From: Pseudomonas veronii
GTDB taxonomy: Bacteria; Pseudomonadota; Gammaproteobacteria; Pseudomonadales; Pseudomonadaceae
Reading direction: 5' to 3'
Length of the DNA stretch: 64,000 nt
Assembly (NCBI RefSeq): GCF_001439695.1
Contig: NZ_JYLL01000012.1
Location: 62,001 to 126,000, forward strand
Position 1 is the first letter of the stretch, and the number at the start of each line of letters is the position of its first letter. This document shows, one piece after another, positions 40,965 through 50,296 of this stretch. The notes under the pieces are model-generated. The model was not told the DNA's origin. It did not search any database and saw only the letters and a list, made by a program, of their open reading frames with translations. The translations under genes were made by a program, and so were the position numbers.

Positions 40965-43016
40965 GTGAGCGCGAACAACCCTCTTCTGCAGCCCTATGAC
41001 CTGCCGCCGTTCTCGGCGATCCGTGCCGAGCACGTTCAGCCGGCCATCGAACAGATCCTCGCCGACAACCGGCTTGCCATCGAAGGCATCCTGCAAAGCC
41101 AGGGGAAAAATCCGACGTGGGCCGGCCTGGTCCTCGCCATGGATGAGCTGAATGATCGCCTGGGTGCTGCCTGGAGCCCGGTCAGCCACCTCAATGCCGT
41201 GTGCAACAGCGCCGAACTGCGCGAAGCCTACGAGGCATGCCTGCCGGCGTTGAGCGCCTATTCCACCGAGATGGGCCAGAACCGCGAACTGTTCCAGGCC
41301 TTCGAAGCCCTGGCCAGCAGCCCGGAAGCCGGCGGTTTCGACGTGGCGCAAAAAACCATCCTGGAACACTCGCTGCGCGATTTCCGCCTGTCGGGTATCG
41401 ACCTGCCGCCCGAACAGCAAAAACGCTACGCCGAAGTGCAAAGCAAGCTTTCCGAACTGGGCAGCAAGTTCTCCAACCAGTTGCTGGACGCGACCCAGGC
41501 CTGGACCAAACACGTCACCGATGAAGCCACCCTCGCCGGCCTGACCGACTCGGCCAAGGCGCAAATGGCCGCCGCGGCCCAGGCCAAAGGCCTCGACGGT
41601 TGGCTGATCACCCTGGAATTCCCCAGCTACTACGCGGTGATGACCTACGCCCAGGACCGCGCCCTGCGCGAAGAAATCTACGCAGCCTATTGCACCCGAG
41701 CGTCGGACCAAGGCCCGAATGCCGGTCAGAACGATAACGGCCCGGTCATGGAACAGATCCTCGACCTGCGTCAGGAACTCGCCCAACTGCTGGGCTATGC
41801 GTCCTTCTCGGAATTGAGCCTGGCCACGAAAATGGCCGACTCCAGCGACCAGGTGTTGAGCTTCCTGCGCGACCTGGCCAAGCGCAGCAAGCCGTTTGCC
41901 GCCCAGGACCTGCAGCAGCTCAAAGCCTACGCCGCCGAACAAGGCTGCGCCGACCTGCAAAGCTGGGACAGCGGTTTCTACGGTGAAAAACTGCGTGAGC
42001 AGCGCTACAGCGTGTCCCAGGAAGCCTTGCGCGCCTACTTCCCGATCGACAAGGTGCTTGGTGGCCTGTTCGCCATCGTGCAGCGTCTGTATGGCATCGA
42101 GATCGCCGAGCAGAAGGGCTTCGACACCTGGCACCCAGACGTGCGCCTGTTCGAAATCAAGGAAAACGGCCAGCACGTCGGCCGCTTCTTCTTCGACCTG
42201 TACGCCCGCGCCAACAAGCGTGGCGGCGCCTGGATGGACGGCGCCCGCGACCGTCGCCGCACCATCGACGGCGTGCTGCAAAGCCCGGTGGCCAACCTGG
42301 TGTGCAACTTCACCCCGGCCGACAGCGGCAAGCCTGCCCTGCTGACCCACGACGAAGTGACGACGCTGTTCCACGAATTCGGCCACGGCCTGCATCACCT
42401 GCTGACCCGTGTCGAGCATGCCGGCGTGTCCGGCATCAACGGCGTGGCCTGGGATGCGGTGGAATTGCCGAGCCAGTTCATGGAGAACTGGTGCTGGGAG
42501 CCGGAAGGCCTGGCGCTGATCTCCGGCCATTATGAAACCGGCGAGCCGCTGCCCCAGGACCTGCTGGAAAAAATGCTCGCGGCGAAGAACTTCCAGTCCG
42601 GCCTGATGATGGTGCGCCAGTTGGAGTTCTCGCTGTTCGACTTTGAATTGCATGCCACCCATGGCGATGGCCGCAGTGTGGCGCAGGTACTCGAAAGCGT
42701 GCGCGACGAGGTGTCGGTGATGCGTCCGCCGGCCTATAACCGCTTCCCCAACAGCTTCGCGCATATCTTCGCCGGTGGTTACGCCGCGGGTTACTACAGC
42801 TACAAGTGGGCTGAAGTGCTGTCGGCCGATGCGTTCTCCAAGTTCGAAGAAGACGGCGTGCTCAATGCCGAAACCGGACGTGCTTTCCGCGAGGCGATCC
42901 TGGCCCGTGGCGGTTCCCAGGCGCCGATGGTGTTGTTTGTCGATTTCCGCGGGCGTGCGCCGTCGATTGACGCACTCTTGCGCCACAGCGGCCTGAGTGA
43001 GGACGCAGCAGCATGA
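40965..43016 (+). CDS. prlC: Oligopeptidase A (M3 family)
   Basis: A 683-residue cytosolic zinc metallopeptidase that breaks down oligopeptides and cleaved signal peptides. The zinc motif is H470EFGH (TLFHEFGHGLHHLL), with the third ligand in MENWCWEPEG. It opens SANNPLLQPYDLPPFSAIRAEH. I chose GTG 40965, which has AAGGTG six bases upstream and gives the usual length; the ATG at 40917 would add a non-homologous piece. Its stop overlaps yheV by four bases. Confidence 0.95.
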   Translation: MSANNPLLQPYDLPPFSAIRAEHVQPAIEQILADNRLAIEGILQSQGKNPTWAGLVLAMDELNDRLGAAWSPVSHLNAVCNSAELREAYEACLPALSAYSTEMGQNRELFQAFEALASSPEAGGFDVAQKTILEHSLRDFRLSGIDLPPEQQKRYAEVQSKLSELGSKFSNQLLDATQAWTKHVTDEATLAGLTDSAKAQMAAAAQAKGLDGWLITLEFPSYYAVMTYAQDRALREEIYAAYCTRASDQGPNAGQNDNGPVMEQILDLRQELAQLLGYASFSELSLATKMADSSDQVLSFLRDLAKRSKPFAAQDLQQLKAYAAEQGCADLQSWDSGFYGEKLREQRYSVSQEALRAYFPIDKVLGGLFAIVQRLYGIEIAEQKGFDTWHPDVRLFEIKENGQHVGRFFFDLYARANKRGGAWMDGARDRRRTIDGVLQSPVANLVCNFTPADSGKPALLTHDEVTTLFHEFGHGLHHLLTRVEHAGVSGINGVAWDAVELPSQFMENWCWEPEGLALISGHYETGEPLPQDLLEKMLAAKNFQSGLMMVRQLEFSLFDFELHATHGDGRSVAQVLESVRDEVSVMRPPAYNRFPNSFAHIFAGGYAAGYYSYKWAEVLSADAFSKFEEDGVLNAETGRAFREAILARGGSQAPMVLFVDFRGRAPSIDALLRHSGLSEDAAA

Positions 43017-43285
43017 GTGACGTACCAGTGATTACCAAAAAGCAATTCATCGCCGGGGCTGTCTGCCCGGCGTGCAGCGAGCCGGACAAGTTGAAGATGT
43101 GGACCGAGGACAGCGTGCCGCATCGCGAATGCGTGGCCTGCGGCTATACCGACACCTTGAATGATCAAGGTTTGTCAGTGCCCAAGGAATTGGGCACGCG
43201 GGTCAACACCTCGGCGCTCAAAGCGCCGGACCCGACGGTGCAGTCGGTGCAGTTTTTTCCTAATCCCAAGCTGAAGAAAGACTGA
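43013..43285 (+). CDS. yheV: YheV family putative zinc-ribbon protein
   Basis: A 90-residue protein with VCPACSEPDKLKMWTEDS and HRECVACGYTD, two CxxC pairs that make a zinc ribbon. The C-terminus is basic and ends FFPNPKLKKD. The ATGA overlap with prlC is the usual arrangement in gammaproteobacteria and means coupled translation. The function is unknown. Confidence 0.9.
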   Translation: MSDVPVITKKQFIAGAVCPACSEPDKLKMWTEDSVPHRECVACGYTDTLNDQGLSVPKELGTRVNTSALKAPDPTVQSVQFFPNPKLKKD

Positions 43286-43292
43286 GACCCTG

Positions 43293-43979
43293 TCAGGGGG
43301 TTGTCAGCGTCAGCGTGCTTTTCTGAGGTTCGACATGGCTGTTGCCGGCTGTGTTGAACCAGCTTTTCACCGAGCACAGGGCAAACGCGCTGGTGCTGCA
43401 ATCGCCATTGGCCAAGGCTGTGCGCAACTTGTCGATATCGGCCTTCATCATGTAGCGAACGCCGTCCTTGAAGCCCTTGCTGCTGCCGAAGCCGCCCAAG
43501 GTCATTTCGTTCAACGCCTCTTCCTTGCTCCAGCCCTGAACCACCACGCGATACATCGCCGCCATCAGGCCGGTGCGGTCTGAGCCATGCTTGCAGTGCA
43601 TCAGCACTGCACCGTTGGCTTCGGAGTCGCGGATCGCCCTCAGTGCGGCCAGCACGTCAGCGTCATCGACATGATTTGTGCGATAAATCAGCTGAATCTG
43701 TCGGATATCAGAATTTTTTAGCCAGCTGTCGTCGGACTCCGGCAGAAAGTTGATCACCGTGCCGACCTTGAGTTTTTCCAGCAGAGGCACGGCATTGCTG
43801 TCCGGCAGCGCGCTGCGGTAGAGGGTGGGCGTCATCTGGTGCAGGTTGTATTGATTGCCGACCGGCTGCGCCCATTCGGGGGAACGCAGGGATGTGCTGT
43901 CGTCCGCCCAGGTGTGAGCGCTGGTGAACAGTGCCAGGAACGCAAGGCCGAGGGCCGGTAGCCATTGATGATTGAACAT
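43293..43979 (-). CDS. Secreted dual-specificity/tyrosine phosphatase-like protein
   Basis: A 228-residue protein with a signal peptide (MFNHQWLPALGLAFLALFTSAHTWA). The CX5R phosphatase loop is HCKHGSDRTG (C129 nucleophile, R135). The general-acid candidate lies in the VINFLPESDDS region. Members of this DSP group sit in the periplasm of Gram-negative bacteria; substrates are unknown. ATG 43979 was chosen over an upstream start because it begins the signal peptide. It is convergent with yheV. Confidence 0.85.
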   Translation of the reverse strand: MFNHQWLPALGLAFLALFTSAHTWADDSTSLRSPEWAQPVGNQYNLHQMTPTLYRSALPDSNAVPLLEKLKVGTVINFLPESDDSWLKNSDIRQIQLIYRTNHVDDADVLAALRAIRDSEANGAVLMHCKHGSDRTGLMAAMYRVVVQGWSKEEALNEMTLGGFGSSKGFKDGVRYMMKADIDKLRTALANGDCSTSAFALCSVKSWFNTAGNSHVEPQKSTLTLTTP

Positions 43980-44092
43980 GGGCGACGTAACCGATAGGGG
44001 GTTGGCGGGTGATGCCAAGAGTCGGCCAGGCGCGGTCAATGGGGTGTGAGGGGCGCGTCAAAGAAATGTGAATCACCGTCGATGTTGCAGTT

Positions 44093-44120
44093 TTGACGCT
44101 GAATCGATTCTCTTTATACT
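44093..44120 (+). promoter_or_regulatory. Predicted sigma-70 promoter of the gluconate dehydrogenase operon
   Basis: TTGACG at 44093-44098 and TATACT at 44115-44120 are 16 bases apart, close to the sigma-70 consensus. A palindrome, GAATCGATTC (44101-44110), fills the spacer and could hold an operator. The first gene begins 140 bases downstream, so the message would have a long untranslated leader. Confidence 0.6.
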
Positions 44121-44260
44121 TAGCCTGCTATCATTTGTAACTATTGATTGCCGCTACGTTCTATCTGCTTGGATCGGTGGGGTCCACCTTGCTGCTGCCA
44201 AACCACAAGCTGCTCCTAGAAGCGGCTGATAAACCCGTGACCACATGATGAGGTACACCC

Positions 44261-45013
44261 ATGTCTGATCAAGATCAAGACAACCCCCGGCGTGACTTTT
44301 TGCGCAAATCCTTGACCTTGATCCCGGTGGTCACGGTTGCCAGCACCGGCCTTGGCGGTTCGATGCTGATGGCCGCGCCCGCACCGGCCCAAGCCAGCCC
44401 CGTTCCGCCGCCGGTCAGCGACAAGGCGTATGAGCCGAGCTATTTCAGCGCCGAAGAATGGGCATTCATCAACGCCGCCGTGGCGCGCCTGATCCCGGCC
44501 GATGCCCAAGGCCCTGGCGCCCTGGAAGCCGGTGCGGCGGAATACATCGACCGCCAGATGAACACGCCCTACGCCAGTGGCGCGCTGTGGTTCATGCAAG
44601 GTCCGTTCAACGCCGACGCCGCGCCGGAAATGGGCTGGCAGAGCAAGTTGGTACCCAAGGTCATCTATCGCCTGGGCATTGCCGCGACGGATGCCTGGTC
44701 GAAAGCGTTCAACGGCAAGGCTTTTGCTGCGCAAGACAGCGCTACCCAGGATGACATGCTGCGCCGCCTGGAGGCTGGCGGTAGTGAGGTGAGTGCCCAT
44801 TTCGACGCGGTGCCGCCGAAGATGTTCTTCAATTTGCTGCTGCAAAACACCAAGGAAGGCTTCTTCTGCGATCCGATCCACGGCGGCAATAAAGGCCTGG
44901 TCGGCTGGACCATGATCGGCTTCCCCGGCGCCCGCGCCGACTTTATGGATTGGGTGGAGCGCAACGAGCAATACCCCTTCCCGGCGGTTTCCATTCGCGG
45001 CGAGAGGGCATAA
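44261..45013 (+). CDS. Gluconate 2-dehydrogenase small (gamma) subunit, Tat-exported
   Basis: A 250-residue subunit of the periplasmic membrane-bound gluconate dehydrogenase. The N-terminus has a twin-arginine signal, RRDFLRKSLTLIPVV, and cleavage is likely after APAQA. Family blocks are FSAEEWAFINAAVARLIPAD and FFCDPIHGGNKGLVGWTMIGFPG. The folded FAD subunit, which lacks its own signal, is likely exported together with it. It is first of three tightly spaced genes. Confidence 0.93.
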   Translation: MSDQDQDNPRRDFLRKSLTLIPVVTVASTGLGGSMLMAAPAPAQASPVPPPVSDKAYEPSYFSAEEWAFINAAVARLIPADAQGPGALEAGAAEYIDRQMNTPYASGALWFMQGPFNADAAPEMGWQSKLVPKVIYRLGIAATDAWSKAFNGKAFAAQDSATQDDMLRRLEAGGSEVSAHFDAVPPKMFFNLLLQNTKEGFFCDPIHGGNKGLVGWTMIGFPGARADFMDWVERNEQYPFPAVSIRGERA

Positions 45014-45015
45014 AC

Positions 45016-46800
45016 GTGGCGACCATTATGAAAAAAGTGGATGCGGTGATCGTCGGCTTCGGCTGGACTGGCGCGATCATGGCCAAGGAACTGACGGAAG
45101 CGGGCCTCAACGTGGTAGCGCTAGAGCGCGGCCCGATGCAGGACACTTACCCGGACGGCAACTATCCCCAGGTCATCGACGAATTGACCTACAGCGTGCG
45201 TAAAAAACTCTTCCAGGACATCTCCAAGGAGACGGTGACAATTCGCCATAGCGTGAATGACGTCGCCCTGCCCAACCGTCAGCTCGGCGCCTTTTTGCCG
45301 GGCAACGGCGTCGGCGGTGCGGGGCTGCACTGGTCGGGTGTGCATTTTCGCGTCGACCCTATCGAGTTGCGCATGCGCAGCCACTACGAAGAGCGCTACG
45401 GCAAACATTTCATTCCCAAGGACATGACTATCCAGGACTTCGGCGTCAGCTATGAAGAGCTGGAGCCGTTTTTCGACTACGCCGAAAAAGTCTTCGGCAC
45501 CTCCGGCCAGGCCTGGACCGTCAACGGTCAGTTGGTCGGCGAAGGCCGTGGCGGCAACCCGTATGCGCCGGATCGTTCCAACCCGTTCCCATTGGAGGCG
45601 CAGAAGAACACGGTGTCGGCGCAGCTGTTTCAGAAAGCAGCCACGGCAGTCGGTTACAAACCCTACAACCTGCCATCAGCCAATACCTCGGGGCCATACA
45701 CCAACCCCTACGGCGCGCAGATGGGCCCGTGCAACTTCTGCGGTTTTTGCAGTGGCTACGTGTGCTACATGTACTCCAAGGCGTCGCCGAACGTGAACAT
45801 CCTGCCAGCGTTGCGCCAGGTGCCGAACTTCGAGCTGCGGCCGAATTCCCACGTACTCAAGGTCAACCTCGACAACACCAAGAGCAAGGCGACCGGCGTG
45901 ACCTATATCGACGCCCAGGGGCGGGAATGCGAGCAGCCGGCCGATTTGGTGATTCTCGGCGCGTTCCAGTTCCATAACGTGCGCTTGATGCTGCTGTCGG
46001 GGATCGGCAAGCCCTACGACCCGATCAGCGGCGAAGGCGTGGTAGGCAAGAACTTCGCCTACCAGAACATGGCGACCATCAAGGCCTTCTTCGACAAGGA
46101 CACCCACACCAACAACTTTATCGGTGCTGGCGGCAATGGCGTGGCCATCGATGACTTCAACGCCGACAACTTCGACCACGGGCCCCATGGCTTCGTCGGG
46201 GGCTCGCCGATGTGGGTCAACCAGGCCGGCAGTCGGCCGATCGCCGGCACCTCCAACCCACCCGGTACTCCGGCGTGGGGCAGCGCCTGGAAGCGTGCCA
46301 CCGCTGATTACTACACCCATCAGGTGTCGATGGATGCCCACGGCGCGCATCAATCCTACCGCGGCAACTACCTCGATCTGGACCCGGTGTACCACGATGC
46401 CTACGGCCTGCCGCTGCTGCGCATGACCTTCGACTGGCAGGAAAACGACATCAAGATGAACCGCTTCATGGTCGAGAAAATGGGCAAGATCGCCGAAGCG
46501 ATGAACCCCAAGGCCATTGCCGTGCTGGGCAAGAAGGTCGGTGAGCATTTCAATACCGCGTCCTATCAGACCACCCACCTCAACGGCGGCGCGATCATGG
46601 GTACCGACCCGAAAACCAGTGCGTTGAACCGCTACCTGCAGTGCTGGGATGTACACAACGTGTTTGTCCCCGGTGCGTCCGCTTTCCCACAAGGTCTAGG
46701 TTACAACCCTACCGGCCTGGTGGCGGCGTTGACCTACTGGTCGGCGCGAGCGATTCGCGAGCAGTACCTGAAAAATCCCGGCCCACTGGTTCAGGCATAA
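45016..46800 (+). CDS. Gluconate 2-dehydrogenase flavoprotein (GMC oxidoreductase) subunit
   Basis: A 594-residue GMC-family catalytic subunit that oxidises D-gluconate to 2-ketogluconate in the periplasm. The FAD motif is AVIVGFGWTGAIMAKELTEA. FLPGNGVGGAGLHWSGVH, a cysteine-rich segment (CNFCGFCSGYVCYM) and the C-terminal GASAFPQGLGYNPTGL with its catalytic block also show the family. No signal peptide is seen. It starts at GTG 45016, two bases after the previous stop; ATG 45028 is an alternative. The cluster of four Cys could bind an iron-sulfur centre. Confidence 0.94.
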   Translation: MATIMKKVDAVIVGFGWTGAIMAKELTEAGLNVVALERGPMQDTYPDGNYPQVIDELTYSVRKKLFQDISKETVTIRHSVNDVALPNRQLGAFLPGNGVGGAGLHWSGVHFRVDPIELRMRSHYEERYGKHFIPKDMTIQDFGVSYEELEPFFDYAEKVFGTSGQAWTVNGQLVGEGRGGNPYAPDRSNPFPLEAQKNTVSAQLFQKAATAVGYKPYNLPSANTSGPYTNPYGAQMGPCNFCGFCSGYVCYMYSKASPNVNILPALRQVPNFELRPNSHVLKVNLDNTKSKATGVTYIDAQGRECEQPADLVILGAFQFHNVRLMLLSGIGKPYDPISGEGVVGKNFAYQNMATIKAFFDKDTHTNNFIGAGGNGVAIDDFNADNFDHGPHGFVGGSPMWVNQAGSRPIAGTSNPPGTPAWGSAWKRATADYYTHQVSMDAHGAHQSYRGNYLDLDPVYHDAYGLPLLRMTFDWQENDIKMNRFMVEKMGKIAEAMNPKAIAVLGKKVGEHFNTASYQTTHLNGGAIMGTDPKTSALNRYLQCWDVHNVFVPGASAFPQGLGYNPTGLVAALTYWSARAIREQYLKNPGPLVQA

Positions 46801-46806
46801 GGAACG

Positions 46807-48123
46807 ATGACCATGAAAGCACGTGTTATCGCCTCCTTCGCGGCGTCCCTGGCGTTGCTCGGCAACTGCTCGGTGAGCGCCGCCGACGCCGACCTGATCA
46901 AGCAAGGCGAATACCTGGCCCGCGCCGGCGACTGCGTCGCCTGCCACACTGCCAAGGGCGGCAAGCCGTTCGCCGGCGGCCTGCCGATGGAGACCCCCAT
47001 CGGCGTGATCTATTCCACCAACATCACCCCGGACAAGACCGGCCTGGGCGCCTACAGCTTCGCGGACTTCGACAAGGCCGTGCGCCATGGCGTCGCCAAG
47101 AGTGGCAGTACGCTTTACCCAGCGATGCCCTATCCGTCTTACGCCCGCGTCAGTGAAAGCGACATGCAGGCGCTGTATGCGTACTTCATGAAGGGCGTGG
47201 AACCGGTCGCCCAGGAAAACCGGGCCAGTGACATTCCCTGGCCTTTGAGCATGCGTTGGCCGTTGGCGGCGTGGCGCTGGATGTTTGCCCCGCCCGTGGC
47301 GGATACCCCGGAAGTGGCGGGCGCCGATCCGGTGATCAGCCGTGGCGCTTACTTGGTCGAGGGCCTCGGCCACTGTGGCGCGTGCCATACGCCGCGGGCG
47401 CTGACCATGCAGGAAAAAGCCTTGAGTGCGGCCGACGGCAGCGCTTTTTTGTCCGGCAGTGCGCCGCTGGAAGGTTGGATCGCGAAAAGCCTGCGTGGCG
47501 ACCACAAAGACGGCCTCGGCAGTTGGAGCGAAGAGCAACTGGTGCAATTCCTCAAGACCGGCCGCAGTGATCGCAGCGCGGTGTTCGGCGGCATGAGCGA
47601 TGTGGTCGTCCACAGCATGCAGTACATGTCCCAGGACGACCTGACCGCGATCGCCCGCTACCTCAAGAGCCTGCCGGCGATGGACCCTCAAAACCCGCCG
47701 CACCAGTACGACAAGCAGGTGGCCGAAGCGCTGTGGAAAGGCGATGACAGCCGGCCGGGCGCGTCGGTGTATATCGACAACTGCGCCGCCTGCCATCGCA
47801 CCGACGGTCATGGCTACACGCGGGTGTTCCCGGCGCTGGCGGGCAACCCGGTGGTGCAGACGGCGGATGCCACGTCGCTGATCAACATCGTGTTGAACGG
47901 CGGCACTTTGCCGGCCACCCACACTGCGCCGTCCACCTTCACCATGCCGGCGTTTGCCTGGCGCCTGTCGGACCAGGAAGTGGCGGATGTCGTCAGCTTT
48001 GTGCGCGGTAGCTGGGGTAATAAAGGTGCTGCGGTGAAGGCCAGTGACGTGGCCGACCTGCGCAAGAACGACATGCACACGACGTCAGGCGACGACCTGG
48101 GGCAAGTCACGCAACCGCACTGA
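46807..48123 (+). CDS. Gluconate 2-dehydrogenase cytochrome c subunit
   Basis: A 438-residue membrane-anchored tri-haem cytochrome c that passes electrons from the flavoprotein to ubiquinone. A signal peptide (about residues 1-26) precedes three CxxCH sites: CVACH (C43-H47), CGACHTPRA near residue 196, and CAACHRTDG near residue 327. Methionine ligands lie in YPAMPYPSY and similar segments. ATG 46807 is six bases after the previous stop; ATG 46813 is possible. A LexA-type palindrome that may also terminate this operon follows. Confidence 0.94.
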   Translation: MTMKARVIASFAASLALLGNCSVSAADADLIKQGEYLARAGDCVACHTAKGGKPFAGGLPMETPIGVIYSTNITPDKTGLGAYSFADFDKAVRHGVAKSGSTLYPAMPYPSYARVSESDMQALYAYFMKGVEPVAQENRASDIPWPLSMRWPLAAWRWMFAPPVADTPEVAGADPVISRGAYLVEGLGHCGACHTPRALTMQEKALSAADGSAFLSGSAPLEGWIAKSLRGDHKDGLGSWSEEQLVQFLKTGRSDRSAVFGGMSDVVVHSMQYMSQDDLTAIARYLKSLPAMDPQNPPHQYDKQVAEALWKGDDSRPGASVYIDNCAACHRTDGHGYTRVFPALAGNPVVQTADATSLINIVLNGGTLPATHTAPSTFTMPAFAWRLSDQEVADVVSFVRGSWGNKGAAVKASDVADLRKNDMHTTSGDDLGQVTQPH

Positions 48124-48152
48124 CCGCCAAACGGCACTGGTCATCCAGCTTG

Positions 48153-48188
48153 CGCCCCTATACTGTATATAAAAACAGTATAGGGGCG
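48153..48188. promoter_or_regulatory. LexA (SOS) box inside an extended palindrome
   Basis: CTGTATATAAAAACAG at 48163-48178 fits the SOS box CTG-N10-CAG. It is embedded in a larger perfect palindrome with 14-base arms, CGCCCCTATACTGT (48153-48166) and ACAGTATAGGGGCG (48175-48188). The box lies 15 bases upstream of the radical-SAM start, at the expected repressor position. As RNA the arms could also end the gluconate operon. Confidence 0.8.
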
Positions 48189-48193
48189 TTTTC

Positions 48194-49252
48194 ATGTCTG
48201 CACCTCTGCCGCCCCGTGGCCGGGGCACGGCGACCAACCTGCACAATCGTTTCGCGCCCACCGTCAGCGTGGTCGAGGACGACGGCTGGTACCAGGAGGT
48301 GCCGCCGACCCAGGGCACCGAAGTGCGTATCGAAACGGCCAAGACCATCATTACGCGCAACAACTCGCCGGACTTGCCGTTCGATCGCTCGATCAATCCC
48401 TATCGCGGGTGTGAGCATGGCTGCATCTACTGCTATGCGCGGCCCAGCCATGCCTATTGGGACCTGTCGCCGGGGCTGGATTTCGAAACCAAGCTGATCG
48501 CCAAGACCAACGCCGCCGACGTGCTCGAACAGCAGCTGTCCAAGCCCGGCTACGTGTGTGCGCCGATCAACCTGGGTTCCAACACCGATCCGTACCAGCC
48601 GATCGAGCGCGAGTACAAGATCACCCGGCAAACCCTCGAAGTGCTGCTGCGCTATCGGCACCCGGTGACCATCATCACCAAGGGCTCGCTGATCCTGCGC
48701 GATCTCGACCTGCTCACCGAACTGGCGCGCCAGCGGCTGGTGGCGGTGATGATCAGCCTCACCAGCCTCGACGACGAACTCAAGCGCATCCTGGAACCGC
48801 GCACGGCGGCGCCCAAGGCCCGGTTGCGGGCGATCCGGGTGATGCGCGAGGCCGGTATCCCGGTGGGGGTGCTGTGTTCGCCGATGATCCCGATGATCAA
48901 CGACAGCGAGCTGGAGAGCCTGCTCACCGAAGCCCATGCAGCCGGTGCACAAAGTGCCGCGTATATGATGCTGCGCCTGCCGCTGGAGGTGGCGCCGCTG
49001 TTCGAGGAGTGGCTGGCGGCGCATTACCCGCAGCGCGCGGCCCATGTGATGAGCCTGGTACGCCAGGTGCGGGGCGGGGGCGTGTATGACAGTCGCTTCG
49101 GCGTGCGTATGCGCGGAGAGGGGCCGTTTGCCGACCTGCTGGCGCAGCGCTTCAGCAAGGCAATCAAGCGCCTTGGGCTCGACCGTCGGGAAGGCTTCAA
49201 TCTGGATTGCACGGCGTTCTGCCCACCGGGCAGGCAGATGGCGTTGTTGTAG
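48194..49252 (+). CDS. PA0069-type radical SAM / SplB-like protein, SOS-controlled
   Basis: A 352-residue radical-SAM enzyme related to spore photoproduct lyase (SplB/COG1533). The [4Fe-4S] motif is CEHGCIYCYAR (C73, C77, C80). Other features are RSINPYRG, GSNTDPYQPIE, ITKGSLILRDLDLL and ISLTSLD. The C-terminus ends DCTAFCPPG with two further cysteines. A LexA box just upstream indicates DNA-damage control; I recall that the P. aeruginosa homologue PA0069 is in the LexA regulon. The reaction is unknown; DNA or nucleotide repair is a reasonable guess. Confidence 0.85.
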   Translation: MSAPLPPRGRGTATNLHNRFAPTVSVVEDDGWYQEVPPTQGTEVRIETAKTIITRNNSPDLPFDRSINPYRGCEHGCIYCYARPSHAYWDLSPGLDFETKLIAKTNAADVLEQQLSKPGYVCAPINLGSNTDPYQPIEREYKITRQTLEVLLRYRHPVTIITKGSLILRDLDLLTELARQRLVAVMISLTSLDDELKRILEPRTAAPKARLRAIRVMREAGIPVGVLCSPMIPMINDSELESLLTEAHAAGAQSAAYMMLRLPLEVAPLFEEWLAAHYPQRAAHVMSLVRQVRGGGVYDSRFGVRMRGEGPFADLLAQRFSKAIKRLGLDRREGFNLDCTAFCPPGRQMALL

Positions 49253-49479
49253 ACTATCGGGCAAATACGCACTGTGATCGTAGAGGTGGTCGCGTTTTGA
49301 CATCACTGAAACCCGCGATCTAGAGCGGTTTATTCAGTTTGAGTTAAGTTTCGACGGCTACTTTGTTCAGCGAGTGACTGACGAGTTGGCACCCGGCTTT
49401 GCGGCGTTCTAAAACTATTCCATCGGCCCGGCGTCGAATTGACCTGAACCCTCCCCTGCATTAATCAAGAGGATGAATC

Positions 49480-50211
49480 ATGAGTGACAAGGATAAACAG
49501 CCGTTGGCTGCGTCGGCTTCAGCCGCTCAAGTGGCGGAGTCCGCCGATGCAGCGCTAAAGCACATCGTTGACGGCTTTTTGCATTTCCATCACGACGTCT
49601 TCCCTCAGCAAGAAGAACTCTTCAAGAAACTCGCCACGGCCCAGAACCCTCGGGCGATGTTCATCACCTGCGCCGACTCGCGCATCGTGCCCGAGCTGAT
49701 TACCCAGAGCTCGCCCGGCGACCTGTTCGTGACCCGTAACGTCGGCAACGTGGTGCCCCCCTACGGGCAGATGAACGGCGGCGTTTCCACGGCCATCGAA
49801 TACGCGGTCCTTGCCCTGGGCGTGCAGCACATCATCGTGTGCGGGCACTCCGACTGCGGCGCGATGCGCGCGGTGCTCAACCCCGCGAGCCTGGAGAAGA
49901 TGCCGACGGTCAAGGCCTGGCTGCGGCACGCCGAAGTCGCCAAGACCATGGTTCACGACAACTGCGACTGCGCCAATGAAGGCGAGAGCATGAAGATGCT
50001 GACCGAAGAAAACGTCATCGCCCAGTTGCAGCATTTGCGCACCCACCCGTCCGTGGCCTCGCGCATGGCCAATGGTCATTTGTTTATCCATGGCTGGATC
50101 TACAACATCGAGACCAGTGAAATCCGCGCCTACGATGCGGAAAAGGCGGCGTTTCGACCGCTGAACGGCACCGAACCAATCCCCTCCGCGACGCCTAAAG
50201 CGCGCTTCTAA
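49480..50211 (+). CDS. Beta-class carbonic anhydrase
   Basis: A 243-residue zinc enzyme that hydrates CO2 to bicarbonate. The zinc ligands and catalytic dyad are C64-A-D66-S-R68 (FITCADSRIVPE) and H123-S-D-C126 (IIVCGHSDCGAMR). The N-terminal extension (about residues 1-25) is Ala/Ser-rich and has no signal peptide. AGAGGATG precedes ATG 49480. A SulP permease gene follows at 50297, probably co-transcribed. A 227-base gap precedes it and holds nothing recognisable apart from the likely promoter. Confidence 0.95.
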   Translation: MSDKDKQPLAASASAAQVAESADAALKHIVDGFLHFHHDVFPQQEELFKKLATAQNPRAMFITCADSRIVPELITQSSPGDLFVTRNVGNVVPPYGQMNGGVSTAIEYAVLALGVQHIIVCGHSDCGAMRAVLNPASLEKMPTVKAWLRHAEVAKTMVHDNCDCANEGESMKMLTEENVIAQLQHLRTHPSVASRMANGHLFIHGWIYNIETSEIRAYDAEKAAFRPLNGTEPIPSATPKARF

Positions 50212-50296
50212 CACACTTCCCTGCCGGGTAAAGCGGTGGCTGCCATGGATGCAGCCAGGCTTTGCCGCGCCCGGCGAATGCCTCGGGAGAGTCATC

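Noticed and set aside
40947..42986. A 679-codon open frame opposite prlC
   Set aside because: It mirrors prlC codons, has no recognisable motifs or ribosome site, and prlC is unmistakable.
45729..45770. Iron-sulfur electron transfer as a firm property of the gluconate dehydrogenase flavoprotein
   Set aside because: A cluster of four cysteines (CNFCGFCSGYVC) is present, but I could not confirm a family iron-sulfur site, so it is noted only as a possibility.
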